From a bacterium (GTDB lineage Bacteria > Sysuimicrobiota > Sysuimicrobiia > Sysuimicrobiales > Segetimicrobiaceae), in contig DASYZR010000044.1 in assembly GCA_035945995.1 (NCBI GenBank), positions 58,266-122,265 on the forward strand: 64,000 nucleotides of DNA, read 5' to 3'. Positions 45,784 to 54,622 of this stretch are shown in pieces. The position numbers and the translations under genes are program-made. Within the stretch, counting starts at the first letter, position 1. The number at the start of each line of letters is the position of its first letter. The notes below the pieces were generated by a model. The model was not told the origin of the DNA, made no database searches, and was given only the letters and a program-made list of their open reading frames with translations.

Positions 45784-46652
45784 TCACCGCGGCGGGACGC
45801 CGCCGCCAGGAATTCCTCGACCGCACGCCGCTCGGGCACCCGGCCGGTTTCGCACCGGAGGGCCGCCGCCGCGGAGGCAAACACGAGCGCCCCGTCCGGG
45901 GCCCGCCGTTCCGCCAGCGCAAGCGCAAACGCCCCGTGAAACACGTCCCCCGCGCCGGTGCTGTCATGGACGGAAACCGGGAATCCCGGGACGTGTCCGC
46001 CGCGATGGCGAACGCCTGCGGGTCCGAGCGTCACAGCGCCCCAGATGCCGTGGGCGGCGAGGCGGGCAAGCACGGCGTCCACGCCGCCGGCGCGCGCGGC
46101 CAGCTCCTCGTCGGCGATCGCGTGCGTGGCCGCCCCGGCGAGCGACCATGCGGCCTCGGTATCGGAATCGAGGTCCAGCACGACGGGAAGCCCCCGGGCG
46201 TGCGCCGCGGCGGCCAGGGCACGGCCCGCACGCGGGAAATGGCTGTCCACCAGCACGGCGTCCGCCCCATGGAGCGCGGCGAGGGGGGCCCACCCCGGAT
46301 CGTCCGGCAGTCCTTCCCCCGCGTACGGAAAGATGAACCGCTCGCCCCCGGGGACGATGACGATGGCCGACACGGGCGTGCGCGCGCCGGCAAACGGTCG
46401 CAGAAATTCGATCGCGACGCCGTGGGCCCGCAAGAAGGCGGCCACGCGCTCACCGGCCGCGTCGGCGCCCCGCGGGCCGACAAGACACGCCGAGCCGCCG
46501 AGCCGGGCCACGGCGACGGCGGCCACGGCGCCGGGGCCGCCCAAGTCTTCGACGTACGCGGTGGCGGGCGTGCGTCCACGGGCCGGCGGCCAGTGCGTCA
46601 CCCAGACCCGGTGGTCCAGCACCGCCGTACCGCAGACTACGACGTGCGCCAT
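45780..46652 (-). CDS. PfkB-family carbohydrate/nucleoside kinase
   Basis: 290 aa from ATG 46652 (MAHVVVCGTAVLD). Ribokinase-like features: Gly-rich LGGPGAVAAVAVARLGG (about 37-53) and the C-terminal ATP/catalytic motif DSTGAGDVFHGAFALAL (about 240-256) with the catalytic Asp. Substrate not predictable; sulfofructose-, sugar- or nucleoside-type substrates are all in the family. Convergent with the aminotransferase gene. Confidence 0.88.
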   Translation of the reverse strand: MAHVVVCGTAVLDHRVWVTHWPPARGRTPATAYVEDLGGPGAVAAVAVARLGGSACLVGPRGADAAGERVAAFLRAHGVAIEFLRPFAGARTPVSAIVIVPGGERFIFPYAGEGLPDDPGWAPLAALHGADAVLVDSHFPRAGRALAAAAHARGLPVVLDLDSDTEAAWSLAGAATHAIADEELAARAGGVDAVLARLAAHGIWGAVTLGPAGVRHRGGHVPGFPVSVHDSTGAGDVFHGAFALALAERRAPDGALVFASAAAALRCETGRVPERRAVEEFLAAASRRGD

Positions 46653-46780
46653 CCTTTTTCGACTACGCCGCCCCGGCACGGATGGGCACGGCGACATCGA
46701 TGCGCATGATGGACACTGGGTACGCCGCGGCCCGGCGTGCTCCTTTGCCCGGATGCGCGGCGCCCGGCGGCTGCGGGGGA

Positions 46781-46803
46781 GGAGCGGCCGAACCGGCCGC
46801 TCC
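46781..46803. terminator. perfect inverted repeat after the diguanylate cyclase gene
   Basis: GGAGCGGCC, 5-nt loop, GGCCGCTCC: a perfect 9-bp stem 24 bp beyond the GGDEF gene's stop. No T-tract, so a factor-assisted or weak terminator at best. The remaining 46653-46780 holds no recognised gene. Confidence 0.45.
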
Positions 46804-46826
46804 TGCCCGCAAGGCCCGGGGAGTGG

Positions 46827-47924
46827 TTACGCGCCCGGCAGCGACGCGGGCGCGTCGGCGAGCCGGCCGTGCTGTTCTTTCATGCGGTAGAGCCGGGTGT
46901 CGGCCATCTGCAGCAACTGATCCGCGGTCTGACCATCCTTCGGCCAGGTCGCGCCGCCCCAGGAAAATCGCAGATCGACGCTCTGGCCATTGTATCCGGC
47001 GTCCGGGATCGTGACGCCCAAGAATCCGTTGGCCACCGCGCTGACGCCGCGTTGTTCCGTCTGCGGCAGGAGGAGCGCGAACTCGTCCCCGCCGTAGCGC
47101 GCGGCAAGATCGGTCCTTCGCACACCGCGGCTGAGGGTCCGCGCCACGGCTACGAGAAACGCGTCTCCGGCGCCGTGCCCGTAGGTGTCGTTGATGCTCT
47201 TGAATCCGTCGAGGTCGAGGAGCGCGATGCTCAGCGGTTGCGACAAGCGCTCGGCCCGCGTGATTTCGTGCTGAAGCCGCTCCAGGAAGATCCGCCGGTT
47301 CGCAATGCCGGTGAGGCAGTCCGTATCGGCGAGGACCCGCAGCGAATCGTGCAGATGGCTGAGTTCGACCGAGCTCGCGGTGTAGCGGGCCACTACCGTC
47401 AGCAGGTGCAGGTCGGGTCCGGCGAACGCATTCGGGGTGGCCTTGTAGGCGCTCAACACGCCGATCGAGCGATTGCGCGCCACCAGCGGGGCATAGATCC
47501 CGGACCGCACGCCGTGGTCTCTTCGGACGAGGCGCGGGTCGGCGTGGAGGTCCCGGACCAACACCGGGGCCTGCGTGTCCATGACCTCCCACATGAGCCC
47601 CTGCCCGCGCGGAAACACCATACCCAACGCCTCCGCGCGCAGGCCGGATGCGGTCTTCACGACCAGTACGTCCCCGCCGTCGCGCTGCTCCAGCAGCGAG
47701 ACGGCGCAGGACTCGAAGCCGAGCGCCTCGTGCAGCGCCCGAATTATGTGCCGGAGGAGCACTGGCAGTTCGAGCACGGCGGCAAGGTCGGTGGCCAGCC
47801 CCGCGAGGAACGCCAGCAACCGCTCGGACTCTGCCCGGCGCCCGCGGACGGCCCTCCATTGAGTTCGCGAAGTAGGGACCCGTGGTGGCACGCTCGCCCC
47901 CCGACGACGGCCGGCCGCATCCAC
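46827..47924 (-). CDS. GAF-GGDEF diguanylate cyclase
   Basis: Synthesises c-di-GMP. 365 aa. N-terminal GAF sensor domain (about 35-185, e.g. VLVVKTASGLRAEALGM and GVRSGIYAPLVARNRSIGVL), then a GGDEF domain with DTDCLTGIANRRIFLERL (about 201-218) and the intact active-site loop YGGDEFALLLPQ (about 278-289). An RRTD five residues before GGDEF fits the allosteric I-site, implying product inhibition. No membrane segment, so a cytoplasmic signal sensor. Confidence 0.92.
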   Translation of the reverse strand: MDAAGRRRGASVPPRVPTSRTQWRAVRGRRAESERLLAFLAGLATDLAAVLELPVLLRHIIRALHEALGFESCAVSLLEQRDGGDVLVVKTASGLRAEALGMVFPRGQGLMWEVMDTQAPVLVRDLHADPRLVRRDHGVRSGIYAPLVARNRSIGVLSAYKATPNAFAGPDLHLLTVVARYTASSVELSHLHDSLRVLADTDCLTGIANRRIFLERLQHEITRAERLSQPLSIALLDLDGFKSINDTYGHGAGDAFLVAVARTLSRGVRRTDLAARYGGDEFALLLPQTEQRGVSAVANGFLGVTIPDAGYNGQSVDLRFSWGGATWPKDGQTADQLLQMADTRLYRMKEQHGRLADAPASLPGA

Positions 47925-48134
47925 GCGGCGGCAGGCTCGCGCACCTGGCGATGACGTAGGGATTCAAGACCCGCCGCTATTCATGCCCCGCCGGCGGATG
48001 CGGTAGACATGCGGTATCATTGGGCGACCGGAACCGGCTTCTACAGCCCGCAAGAAGGCGTGCCCGCGATCGCACTGCCGATTCCCGCCGGTCGCGCAGG
48101 ACTGGTGCCGGCGCGGCGAGAACGCGGCTTCGTC

Positions 48135-48809
48135 ATGGCCGATCACCGTCCGCGCGTGTCCACGGATCACGTCCTAGTCGCGATCCGCGACCTCGCCGAT
48201 GCCGCCCGGCGGTTTGCGACGGTGTACGGTCTGCGGGCGCTGCCGGGCGGACGCCACCCCGGCGTCGGCACGGCCAACATGATCGTGCCGCTGGGGTCCG
48301 CGTACCTTGAGTTCATCGCGGTCGTCGATCCCGAGGAGGCCCAACGGTCGCCCACCACCCGGCGGATTACCCGCGCGATCGAAGAGGGCCGGACCTTCGC
48401 GACGTGGGCGGTGCGCACCGAGAATCTCGATGCGCTGCGCGACCACCTCCGCGGGGCCGGGCTGGACCTCGCCCCGCCCGTCGCCGGCGCCCGGGAACGC
48501 CCGGACGGCGTCACGATCCGGTGGCGCACGCAACTCCTGGTCCCGCCCGGCGAGGCGAGCGTGCTGCCGTTTGTCATCGAATGGCAGGTGCCGCCGGAAC
48601 AGCATCCCGCCCGGGCAGCGGTCGATCATCCGTCGCGGGCGCGGGGCATCCGGACGGTTCGCCTCGGCGATCCGGATCCCGCGGCCGCCTCGGCGCGGTT
48701 TCGTGCGCTCCTCGGCGACGACCCGAGCGTGGTCGTGGACCGGGCCGCCACAAGCGGCGTGCTGGCGGTGGAACTGGACGCGCCGGACGGCGTGCTCACC
48801 ATCTCATAG
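48135..48809 (+). CDS. VOC-superfamily (glyoxalase-like) protein
   Basis: 224 aa from ATG 48135; upstream in-frame starts (48009) add non-conserved sequence. STDHVLVAIRDLADAARRF and GTANMIVPLGSAYLEFIAVVDPEEA match the Glyoxalase_3-type VOC fold, with His and Glu metal-ligand candidates. A second beta-alpha-beta module follows around residue 150. Function unknown; it precedes an LLM flavin oxidoreductase by 68 bp. Confidence 0.8.
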   Translation: MADHRPRVSTDHVLVAIRDLADAARRFATVYGLRALPGGRHPGVGTANMIVPLGSAYLEFIAVVDPEEAQRSPTTRRITRAIEEGRTFATWAVRTENLDALRDHLRGAGLDLAPPVAGARERPDGVTIRWRTQLLVPPGEASVLPFVIEWQVPPEQHPARAAVDHPSRARGIRTVRLGDPDPAAASARFRALLGDDPSVVVDRAATSGVLAVELDAPDGVLTIS

Positions 48810-48877
48810 GCGGCCCGCGCGCGCTACGACCAGGTTACCACAGGGTACGCCGTGAGCCGAACGGGGGAAGCAGCCAC

Positions 48878-49852
48878 ATGAGGTTCGCGCTGACGCTACC
48901 GAACCGCGGGGTGTTGTTCGGCGTGACTACACCCGAGCAGATGCTCCGGATGAGCGAGACGGCCGAGCGCTCGGGCCTGTTCCAGGACGTGTGGGTCGGC
49001 GACAGTCTGCTCGGGAAGCCGCGGATGGAGTCGATCACCCTCATGGCCGGAATCGCCGCGCGCACCACGCGGGTCCGGATCGCGCCCGCCTGCATGGCCA
49101 GTTTCCCGCTTCGCGATCCGGTGCTGCTGGCCTATCAGTGGGCGAGCCTCGATCTGCTCGCGGGCGGCCGCACCCTCCTGATCGCCTGCACCGGGATCGT
49201 CCCCCAGGCTGGCGGCGCCGTGGAGGCCGCGCACTACGGCCTCGACAATAAGGCGCGGGTCGAACGGCTCGTGGAGTGGATCACGATCCTCAAGCGGCTG
49301 TGGACGGAAGACGAGGTCAGCTTCGAGGGCAAACATTACCGCCTGCAGGGGATCACCATCGAGCCCAAACCCGCGGCCAAACCGCGGCCGCCGATCTGGA
49401 TCGCGAACAACGCGTCGGGGCCGCGCGAACGGATCGAGCGGACGCACCGCCGCGTCGCCCGTCATGCCGACGGATGGCAGACGTCGCTGTCGGATCCCGA
49501 GGACGTGCAGTGGCGGCTCGAGGATGTCCGCGGGAAGGCGCGCGAGCTGGGGCGGAATCCCGACGAGCTTGAGACGAGTCTCTATCACAACATCCACGTG
49601 AACGAGGATCGGGAAGCCGCGCTGGCCGAGTCGAAACGATTCCTGGACGCGTACTACATGGTGGACTTTCCTCCGCAGCGGGTCGCCAGCTGGACCGCCG
49701 CGGGATCACCGGCGCAGTGCATCGAGCACCTCAACGTCTACGCCCGGATGGGCATTCACACGGTCGGGCTGCGGTGCACCGGCTGGGATCAGATGGGACA
49801 GCTCCGCCGCGTCATCGAGGAGGTCCTGCCGCACGTCGAGGGCGCCCACTAA
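48878..49852 (+). CDS. LLM-class flavin-dependent oxidoreductase
   Basis: Luciferase-like monooxygenase or F420-dependent family, 324 aa from ATG 48878. MRFALTLPNRGVLFG, a TIM-barrel core with VWVGDSLLGKPRMESITLMAGIAART (key part MESITLMAGIAART), LLAGGRTLLIACTG and KPRPPIWIAN. Cofactor (FMN or F420) and substrate cannot be decided. Its stop overlaps the convergent DUF1684 gene by 4 bp. Confidence 0.88.
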   Translation: MRFALTLPNRGVLFGVTTPEQMLRMSETAERSGLFQDVWVGDSLLGKPRMESITLMAGIAARTTRVRIAPACMASFPLRDPVLLAYQWASLDLLAGGRTLLIACTGIVPQAGGAVEAAHYGLDNKARVERLVEWITILKRLWTEDEVSFEGKHYRLQGITIEPKPAAKPRPPIWIANNASGPRERIERTHRRVARHADGWQTSLSDPEDVQWRLEDVRGKARELGRNPDELETSLYHNIHVNEDREAALAESKRFLDAYYMVDFPPQRVASWTAAGSPAQCIEHLNVYARMGIHTVGLRCTGWDQMGQLRRVIEEVLPHVEGAH

Positions 49853-50469
49853 GCCGGGGCGGTCCGCTCGCCGGCGCGCAGCGCCATCGGCAGCCGGTTG
49901 CCCGGCGGCGCCAGCGGGCAGGTCCACCGCGGATCGTACGCGCACGACGGATTGTACGCGAAATTGAAGTCCAGGACCAGCCGGCCGCCGTCGATGCCGA
50001 GATCCGCGCCTTTGACCGTGTCCAGGAGGTAGCGGCCGCCGCCGTACGTCTCAGCTCCGCTCGTGCCGTCGCGAAACGGCAGAAACAACCCGCCGCCGTA
50101 TCCCTCCAACCAGAACAGGCCCAGCTCACATGACTGCCCGAACAGCGTGAATCGCGCCGCGGCAAAATGCGTAAACCGGCTGGTCGTGCCGTCGTTCGCC
50201 ACGATCTCGTACGGCATTTCATCGACGCCGACGATGTCCGCGAGGGCGCGCGCATCGGAGTCATACGGGTAGTATGAAGGCCTCCGAGGCAGACCACGAT
50301 CGCCCGCCGGAAGCGGCGACTGGGGATGATTCAGGAACAGCGTGTCCCGGGTGGTGCGCCAGGCCGTCCAGGCCGCGGATGGGTCGTTGGCTGTCCGGAT
50401 CTTCCCGTAGAGCTCCGAGAGCTGCCGTTTCCAGTCCAGGAGCTGGAGCCGCTCAGCCGCGTCGGTCAC
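49849..50469 (-). CDS. DUF1684-family protein
   Basis: 206 aa from GTG 50469, overlapping the end of the glycosylase gene by 4 bp (coupled). Motifs LFLNHPQSPLP, YDSDARALADI, FTLFGQSCELGLFWLEGYGGGLFLPF and the C-terminal FAYNPSCAYDPRWTCPLAPPGNRL (key part NPSCAYDPRWTCPLAP) are those of DUF1684. Conserved Cys and Asp hint at a catalytic site, but no activity is established. A much longer in-frame extension overlaps the glycosylase gene and is rejected. Confidence 0.85.
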   Translation of the reverse strand: MTDAAERLQLLDWKRQLSELYGKIRTANDPSAAWTAWRTTRDTLFLNHPQSPLPAGDRGLPRRPSYYPYDSDARALADIVGVDEMPYEIVANDGTTSRFTHFAAARFTLFGQSCELGLFWLEGYGGGLFLPFRDGTSGAETYGGGRYLLDTVKGADLGIDGGRLVLDFNFAYNPSCAYDPRWTCPLAPPGNRLPMALRAGERTAPA

Positions 50470-51059
50470 CTCGCCGCCCGCACCCTGCCCGCCCGGTGCC
50501 GGAAGCACCTGACCAGGTGATCGTCGACGAGCCCGGCCGCCTGCATGAACGCGTAGCAGATGGTGGGACCCACGAACGTGAACCCGCGTGATCTCATGTC
50601 CCGGCTCATCGCGCGGGACTCCGGCGTCTCGGCCGGCACGTCGCTCGGCACCCGCCGCACCCGGCGGATCGGCTCGCCGCCGACAAACCGCCAGACGTAC
50701 GCGTCGAAGCTTCCAAACGCATCCCGGGCGGCGAGCACGGCGCGCGCATTCATGACGGCCGAGTCGATTTTGAACCGGTTCCTGATCAGCCCCGGGTTCT
50801 GGAGAAGCCGCCGGCGCCGCGGGGCGTCGAATCGCGCGACCGCCTCGGCATCGAACGCTCGGAACGCCGCCCGATAGGCCTCGCGCTTCCGGAGCACGGT
50901 CAGCCAGCTCAGGCCGGCCTGCGCGCCCTCCAGCACCAGCAGCTCGAACAGGGCGCGGTCGTCGTGCAGCGGAGTGCCCCACTCGGTGTCGTGGTAGGCT
51001 GTCAGCAGCGGGTCACCCAGCGCCCACCCGCAGCGTGTTACCGGGATCCTCGTGGCCAC
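50466..51059 (-). CDS. tag: DNA-3-methyladenine glycosylase I
   Basis: Base-excision repair of 3-methyladenine. 197 aa, standard size. Family features: TRCGWALGDPLLTAYHDTEWG (key part YHDTEWGTPLHDD near 22-34), LLVLEGAQAGLSWLTVL (about 40-56), and the C-terminal zinc-site region DDHLVRCFRH with His and Cys ligands. Coupled to the DUF1684 gene. Confidence 0.93.
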   Translation of the reverse strand: MATRIPVTRCGWALGDPLLTAYHDTEWGTPLHDDRALFELLVLEGAQAGLSWLTVLRKREAYRAAFRAFDAEAVARFDAPRRRRLLQNPGLIRNRFKIDSAVMNARAVLAARDAFGSFDAYVWRFVGGEPIRRVRRVPSDVPAETPESRAMSRDMRSRGFTFVGPTICYAFMQAAGLVDDHLVRCFRHRAGRVRAAR

Positions 51060-51080
51060 CGTGACTGCAGTATACGACGT

Positions 51081-52691
51081 CTACCCGGCCACGTGAATCC
51101 GAACCTCGTGATACCCCTCCGCGCCGTCCGGCATTCGGCGCCACCGTCCGGGCTGCACCGTTCCGGCACCGTCGACCGCCCGCACCTTCAACGCGTACTC
51201 GCCGGGCGCCGGCGGCGTCCACTCCGCCGACCAGAACTGCCAGCAGTTCTCGCCCAACGCCTCTTTGACCACGGCCGAGAACCACGTCCTCCCGCCGTCC
51301 GCGCTCACGTCCACGCCGGAGATCCCGCGGCTGCCGGCAAACGCCCAGCCTCCGAGCAGCACGACGGTGCCGGCTTTCATCTCGGCGCGGAAAGCGCTTT
51401 GCGTCTTGACGACCGCCGGGTGATGCAGCCGCAGGCGTTCCCAGCGCCCAATGGCGTCGGCATCCGCCACCTGAATGCCGGTCAGCCACTTGGGCTGCTT
51501 CGTCCCGTATTTGTTGAGGAGGAGGACCCGCACGGGCGCACCGTGTTCCTGGGGAAGCGGTCTGCCGTTCATCTCATAGGCGAGGAGCGACCCGGGGTCC
51601 ATCGCCACGGCCAGCGGCACCGACTCGGAGTAGCCGTCGGCGCTGCGCCAGATGATCGTCGCCGCCTCGGGCCGGACCCCGGCCAACCCGAGGATGTCCC
51701 GGACTCTCAATCCTCGCCACCGGGCGTTGCCGATCAAGTCGCCCCCGACCTCGTTGCTGATGCACTCCAGTGTCTGGTAGCGCTCCACCGGGGGCGCGGC
51801 CCTCACGAACTCCGCGTAGGAGAACCTTCGAGGATGAACGACAAGACCGGTGACCCCGAGCGACCACGCCGCGACGTCCACGGCGGGGTCGAAGGGATAA
51901 TTCTTGGACACCTGATAGAACCGCGCGGTCGAGGTGACTTCGGCGGGCATCCCCCAGATCAAGCGAAACGCTCCCGAAGCCGCGGCGGCCGCTCCCGACA
52001 TCCCGGCGGCGATCGTGGAGCCGGCCGCGTCTGCCCAGGCGCCGAGACGGGAGGTGGCGGCAGCCACGAACAGAATCAGCGCGGACCGGCGTAAGAGATC
52101 GCGGCGGGCGATCGCTCCAACGCTCGCAGGGGAGTCGCCGGCCCGTGGCGCGCGGGGCGTGAGAGATGAGGGAACGGAGCTCGGCCGGCCTGTCCGCATT
52201 CGGGGTTGCGCGGGCCGGCAGAACGCTGCCAGGAGCAGTCCGTACACCAAACTTCCGATCGCAAGGGGAAGTGCCGGCGCGGAAACGACCGTGGTGAGGG
52301 GCTCGCCCAGAATCCCTCCCTGGATGACCGGCAGAAAGACACAGGTAAGAAACGCCCACGTGACCGCGGCGGCGGCGAGTCCGAGAGTCAGGCGGGATCG
52401 ACGCCCGGCCCGCGTTGCGCGCGCGTACGCCGCGCCCCCGAGGCCGAAACCGGCGAGGCCGGCCGCAACCGCCACCCCGAAGGCGACCGGTTTCGCGAGG
52501 TGTTGGAGCTCCGCGAGGAGCAGCGCGTACACCGGATACGGGAGCAGCCGGACCATCCGCTCGGCCAGCGCTTCTTGCGGCATCGGAGTGCCGGATGCCA
52601 GCCGATAGGCAACCAGCGCAAGCGTCGCGAGGGCTCCGGCTGCGACGCCGCTCCCGAACCCGGCCGCGTGACGTCCAGGTTCCCATCGCAT
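51081..52691 (-). CDS. sulfite-oxidase-type molybdopterin enzyme with N-terminal membrane domain
   Basis: 536 aa from ATG 52691. About four N-terminal hydrophobic helices (residues 8-160), an Arg-containing linker ARRDLLRRS near 195, then an oxidoreductase molybdopterin-binding domain with the molybdenum Cys in YQTLECISNEVGGDLIGNARW (key part LECISNEVGG), and a C-terminal Mo-co dimerisation domain (GISGVDVSADGGRTW). It resembles membrane-anchored sulfite oxidase family proteins of unknown acceptor. Orientation suggests the catalytic domain is extracytoplasmic. Confidence 0.87.
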   Translation of the reverse strand: MRWEPGRHAAGFGSGVAAGALATLALVAYRLASGTPMPQEALAERMVRLLPYPVYALLLAELQHLAKPVAFGVAVAAGLAGFGLGGAAYARATRAGRRSRLTLGLAAAAVTWAFLTCVFLPVIQGGILGEPLTTVVSAPALPLAIGSLVYGLLLAAFCRPAQPRMRTGRPSSVPSSLTPRAPRAGDSPASVGAIARRDLLRRSALILFVAAATSRLGAWADAAGSTIAAGMSGAAAAASGAFRLIWGMPAEVTSTARFYQVSKNYPFDPAVDVAAWSLGVTGLVVHPRRFSYAEFVRAAPPVERYQTLECISNEVGGDLIGNARWRGLRVRDILGLAGVRPEAATIIWRSADGYSESVPLAVAMDPGSLLAYEMNGRPLPQEHGAPVRVLLLNKYGTKQPKWLTGIQVADADAIGRWERLRLHHPAVVKTQSAFRAEMKAGTVVLLGGWAFAGSRGISGVDVSADGGRTWFSAVVKEALGENCWQFWSAEWTPPAPGEYALKVRAVDGAGTVQPGRWRRMPDGAEGYHEVRIHVAG

Positions 52692-52789
52692 CACTGGCTA
52701 TGTACACCGGAAAGTCGTCTCGCCGGACACCGGGTGGAGATGCTAAGATCAAGATAAGCGTAGTTCTGACGGCGGCAACCCATCGGGGG

Positions 52790-53729
52790 GTGCGCCGCGA
52801 TGGAGGGCGTCAGATCGGTTGGAGCGCCGCGGACGTGCTCGACCGCCTTGAGCGCGGCATGCCGTTCGGCGTTCTCGACGTGCGCAACCGCGACGATGGC
52901 GAACGGTTCGGGCTCGCGGGCCGCGGTGTCGTGGTGGCCATCAACGTTCCGTACTTTGAGATGCTCGAGATGGGCGGCAAGGAAAACATGGTCGACTCCG
53001 TCGTCGCCTACGTGGAGCAACACCTCGCGGAGTGGCTCCCCCGCGATGTGCCGATCCTCAGCGTGTGCGCCACGGGTGACACCTCCGAGGTCCGTCCCTC
53101 GCGGCTGCGACGGGCGCGACCTACTATCTCCATCCCTACGACGCCGTCCACCCGATCGATCTGCTTCCGGCTACGATCTCATATGAGCCGATCCGCGACC
53201 GCCAGATCCTCCCCGTGGGAAGCCGCGCGCTCGAGGCCATGCATATCCCCGGCCATACGCTCGGCCTCGTTGCCCTCCGGCTCGGCGACCGGTACATGTT
53301 CACGGTGACAGCATCTTCGTCCGCTCCATCGCGCGGCCGGACCTCGGCGGCAAGGCGGAGACGTGGGCCCGCCTGCACGCCCGCTCGCTCCGGAAGCTCC
53401 TCAGCCTCCCGGGAGACATGACCGTGCTGCCGGGGCACACCGCCGGCCTTGAGGAAGCCGGCGAGACCGGCGTCGTCGCCGCCTCCCTCGATGATCTCAA
53501 GCGGCGCAACGAGAGCCTCGGCGTCCTTCAGCGCGAAAGCGAGGATGGGTTCGTGCGCTACCTCTTCGCGAGTCTGCCCGAGTTCATTCCGGAGTACATG
53601 GACATCAAGCGGGTCAACATCGGCCTGTTCCGGCCCGGCGAGGACGACGCGTGGGCGCTCGAGCCGGGCAGGAATGTCTGTGCACTCGCGCAGGCGTACG
53701 AGTCTTCTACCGTGGGACGATCACCATGA
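52790..53729 (+). pseudogene. rhodanese plus metallo-beta-lactamase-fold gene, internally deleted and frameshifted
   Basis: Frame 1 encodes a rhodanese-like domain (ADVLDRLERGMPFGVLDVRN to PILSVCATGDTSEV). Near 53095 the sequence jumps to the middle of an MBL-fold domain in another frame (LAAATGATYYLHPYD, PVGSRALEAMHIPGHTLG). At about 53306, TTCACGGTGAC needs one extra G to read FTGDS, and frame 3 continues DSIFVRSIARPDLGGKAE to the stop at 53729. The MBL N-terminal half with the HxHxDH metal site is missing. It is joined by ATGA overlap to tusA. Intact homologues hydrolyse or oxidise persulfide-type substrates. Confidence 0.85.
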
Positions 53730-53977
53730 GCCAGCCCTTCGACAAAATGTTGGACGTACGCGGCCTCACCTGCCCGATGCCGCTCGTGAATGCCCGCAAG
53801 GAAATCGCGACGCTCGACCCGGGCCGCGTGCTCAAGGTCGTGGCGACGGATCGCGGGTCAGTGGCCGATTTCCAGGCCTGGGCGAAGATCGCGAAGAGCA
53901 TGGAGTTGGTCGCGCAGGAGACGGAGTCTGTGGACGGTGCAACAGTGTACGTCCACTATGTCAAGCGAACGGCCTGA
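53726..53977 (+). CDS. TusA/SirA-family sulfur carrier protein
   Basis: 83 aa from ATG 53726. Carries the TusA signature LDVRGLTCPMPLVNARKEI (about 9-27), with the persulfide-bearing Cys in CPMP. Small two-layer alpha/beta protein that relays sulfur between rhodaneses and acceptors. Start overlaps the stop of the broken rhodanese/MBL gene and its end precedes a DsrE-like gene, forming a sulfur-relay unit. Confidence 0.92.
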   Translation: MSQPFDKMLDVRGLTCPMPLVNARKEIATLDPGRVLKVVATDRGSVADFQAWAKIAKSMELVAQETESVDGATVYVHYVKRTA

Positions 53978-53990
53978 GGAGGCGAATCCA

Positions 53991-54572
53991 TTGGACGGCG
54001 TCGTCGATACCAGAGTGGACTTGGCCCCGCCGCTCGAGGGGGCGCTTGACGCGAAACTGCGGGATCTCGAGCACCGGCTCGGGGCCCTCGAGGAACGGGC
54101 GGCAGAGGACCGGGTCGCGATCGTCGTTTTCTCGGGCGACCTGGACCGGGTCCTGGCGGCGTTTGTCATCGCCACGGGCGCCGCGGCCGTGGGCCAGCAG
54201 GTCAGCATGTTCTTTACGTTTTGGGGCCTGAGCGTCATCAAGAAGCGGACCGAGTTGTCGGGAAAGACGCTCTTCCAAAAGATGATGGCGGTCATGGCGC
54301 CCGGCTCCAGCCGGAGCCTCCCGGTCTCGAAGATGAACTATTTCGGCGCCGGCGCGATAATGCTGCGGGCCATGATGAAGGCCAGGAACGTGAACTCGCT
54401 GGAGGACCTGTTTTCCCTCGCGCGGGAGATGGGCGTGCGCATGATCGCCTGCGAGATGTCGCGCGACGTGATGGGGATTTCCGAATCCGAACTGGTGGGT
54501 GGCCTCGAATACGGCGGCGTGGCCACCTTCCTAGCCGACTCGCTGAAGGCGCGGACGAGCCTGTTCATCTGA
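53991..54572 (+). CDS. DsrE/DsrF/DrsH-like protein
   Basis: 193 aa from TTG 53991, 8 nt after GAGGAGG; an ATG at 53958 overlapping tusA is an alternative. After a short coiled segment (LRDLEHRLGALEERA) comes the DrsE_2-type domain: VAIVVFSGDLDRVLAAFVIATGAA, VSMFFTFWGLSVIKK and a C-terminal MIACEMSRDVMGI with the conserved Cys. These proteins accept or donate persulfide sulfur, typically next to TusA and rhodanese genes as here. Confidence 0.9.
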   Translation: MDGVVDTRVDLAPPLEGALDAKLRDLEHRLGALEERAAEDRVAIVVFSGDLDRVLAAFVIATGAAAVGQQVSMFFTFWGLSVIKKRTELSGKTLFQKMMAVMAPGSSRSLPVSKMNYFGAGAIMLRAMMKARNVNSLEDLFSLAREMGVRMIACEMSRDVMGISESELVGGLEYGGVATFLADSLKARTSLFI

Positions 54573-54622
54573 CCCCCACGCGGCGGCGGCGGCCGCTCGC
54601 TCGGCGGCCGGTTCGCGGTTTG

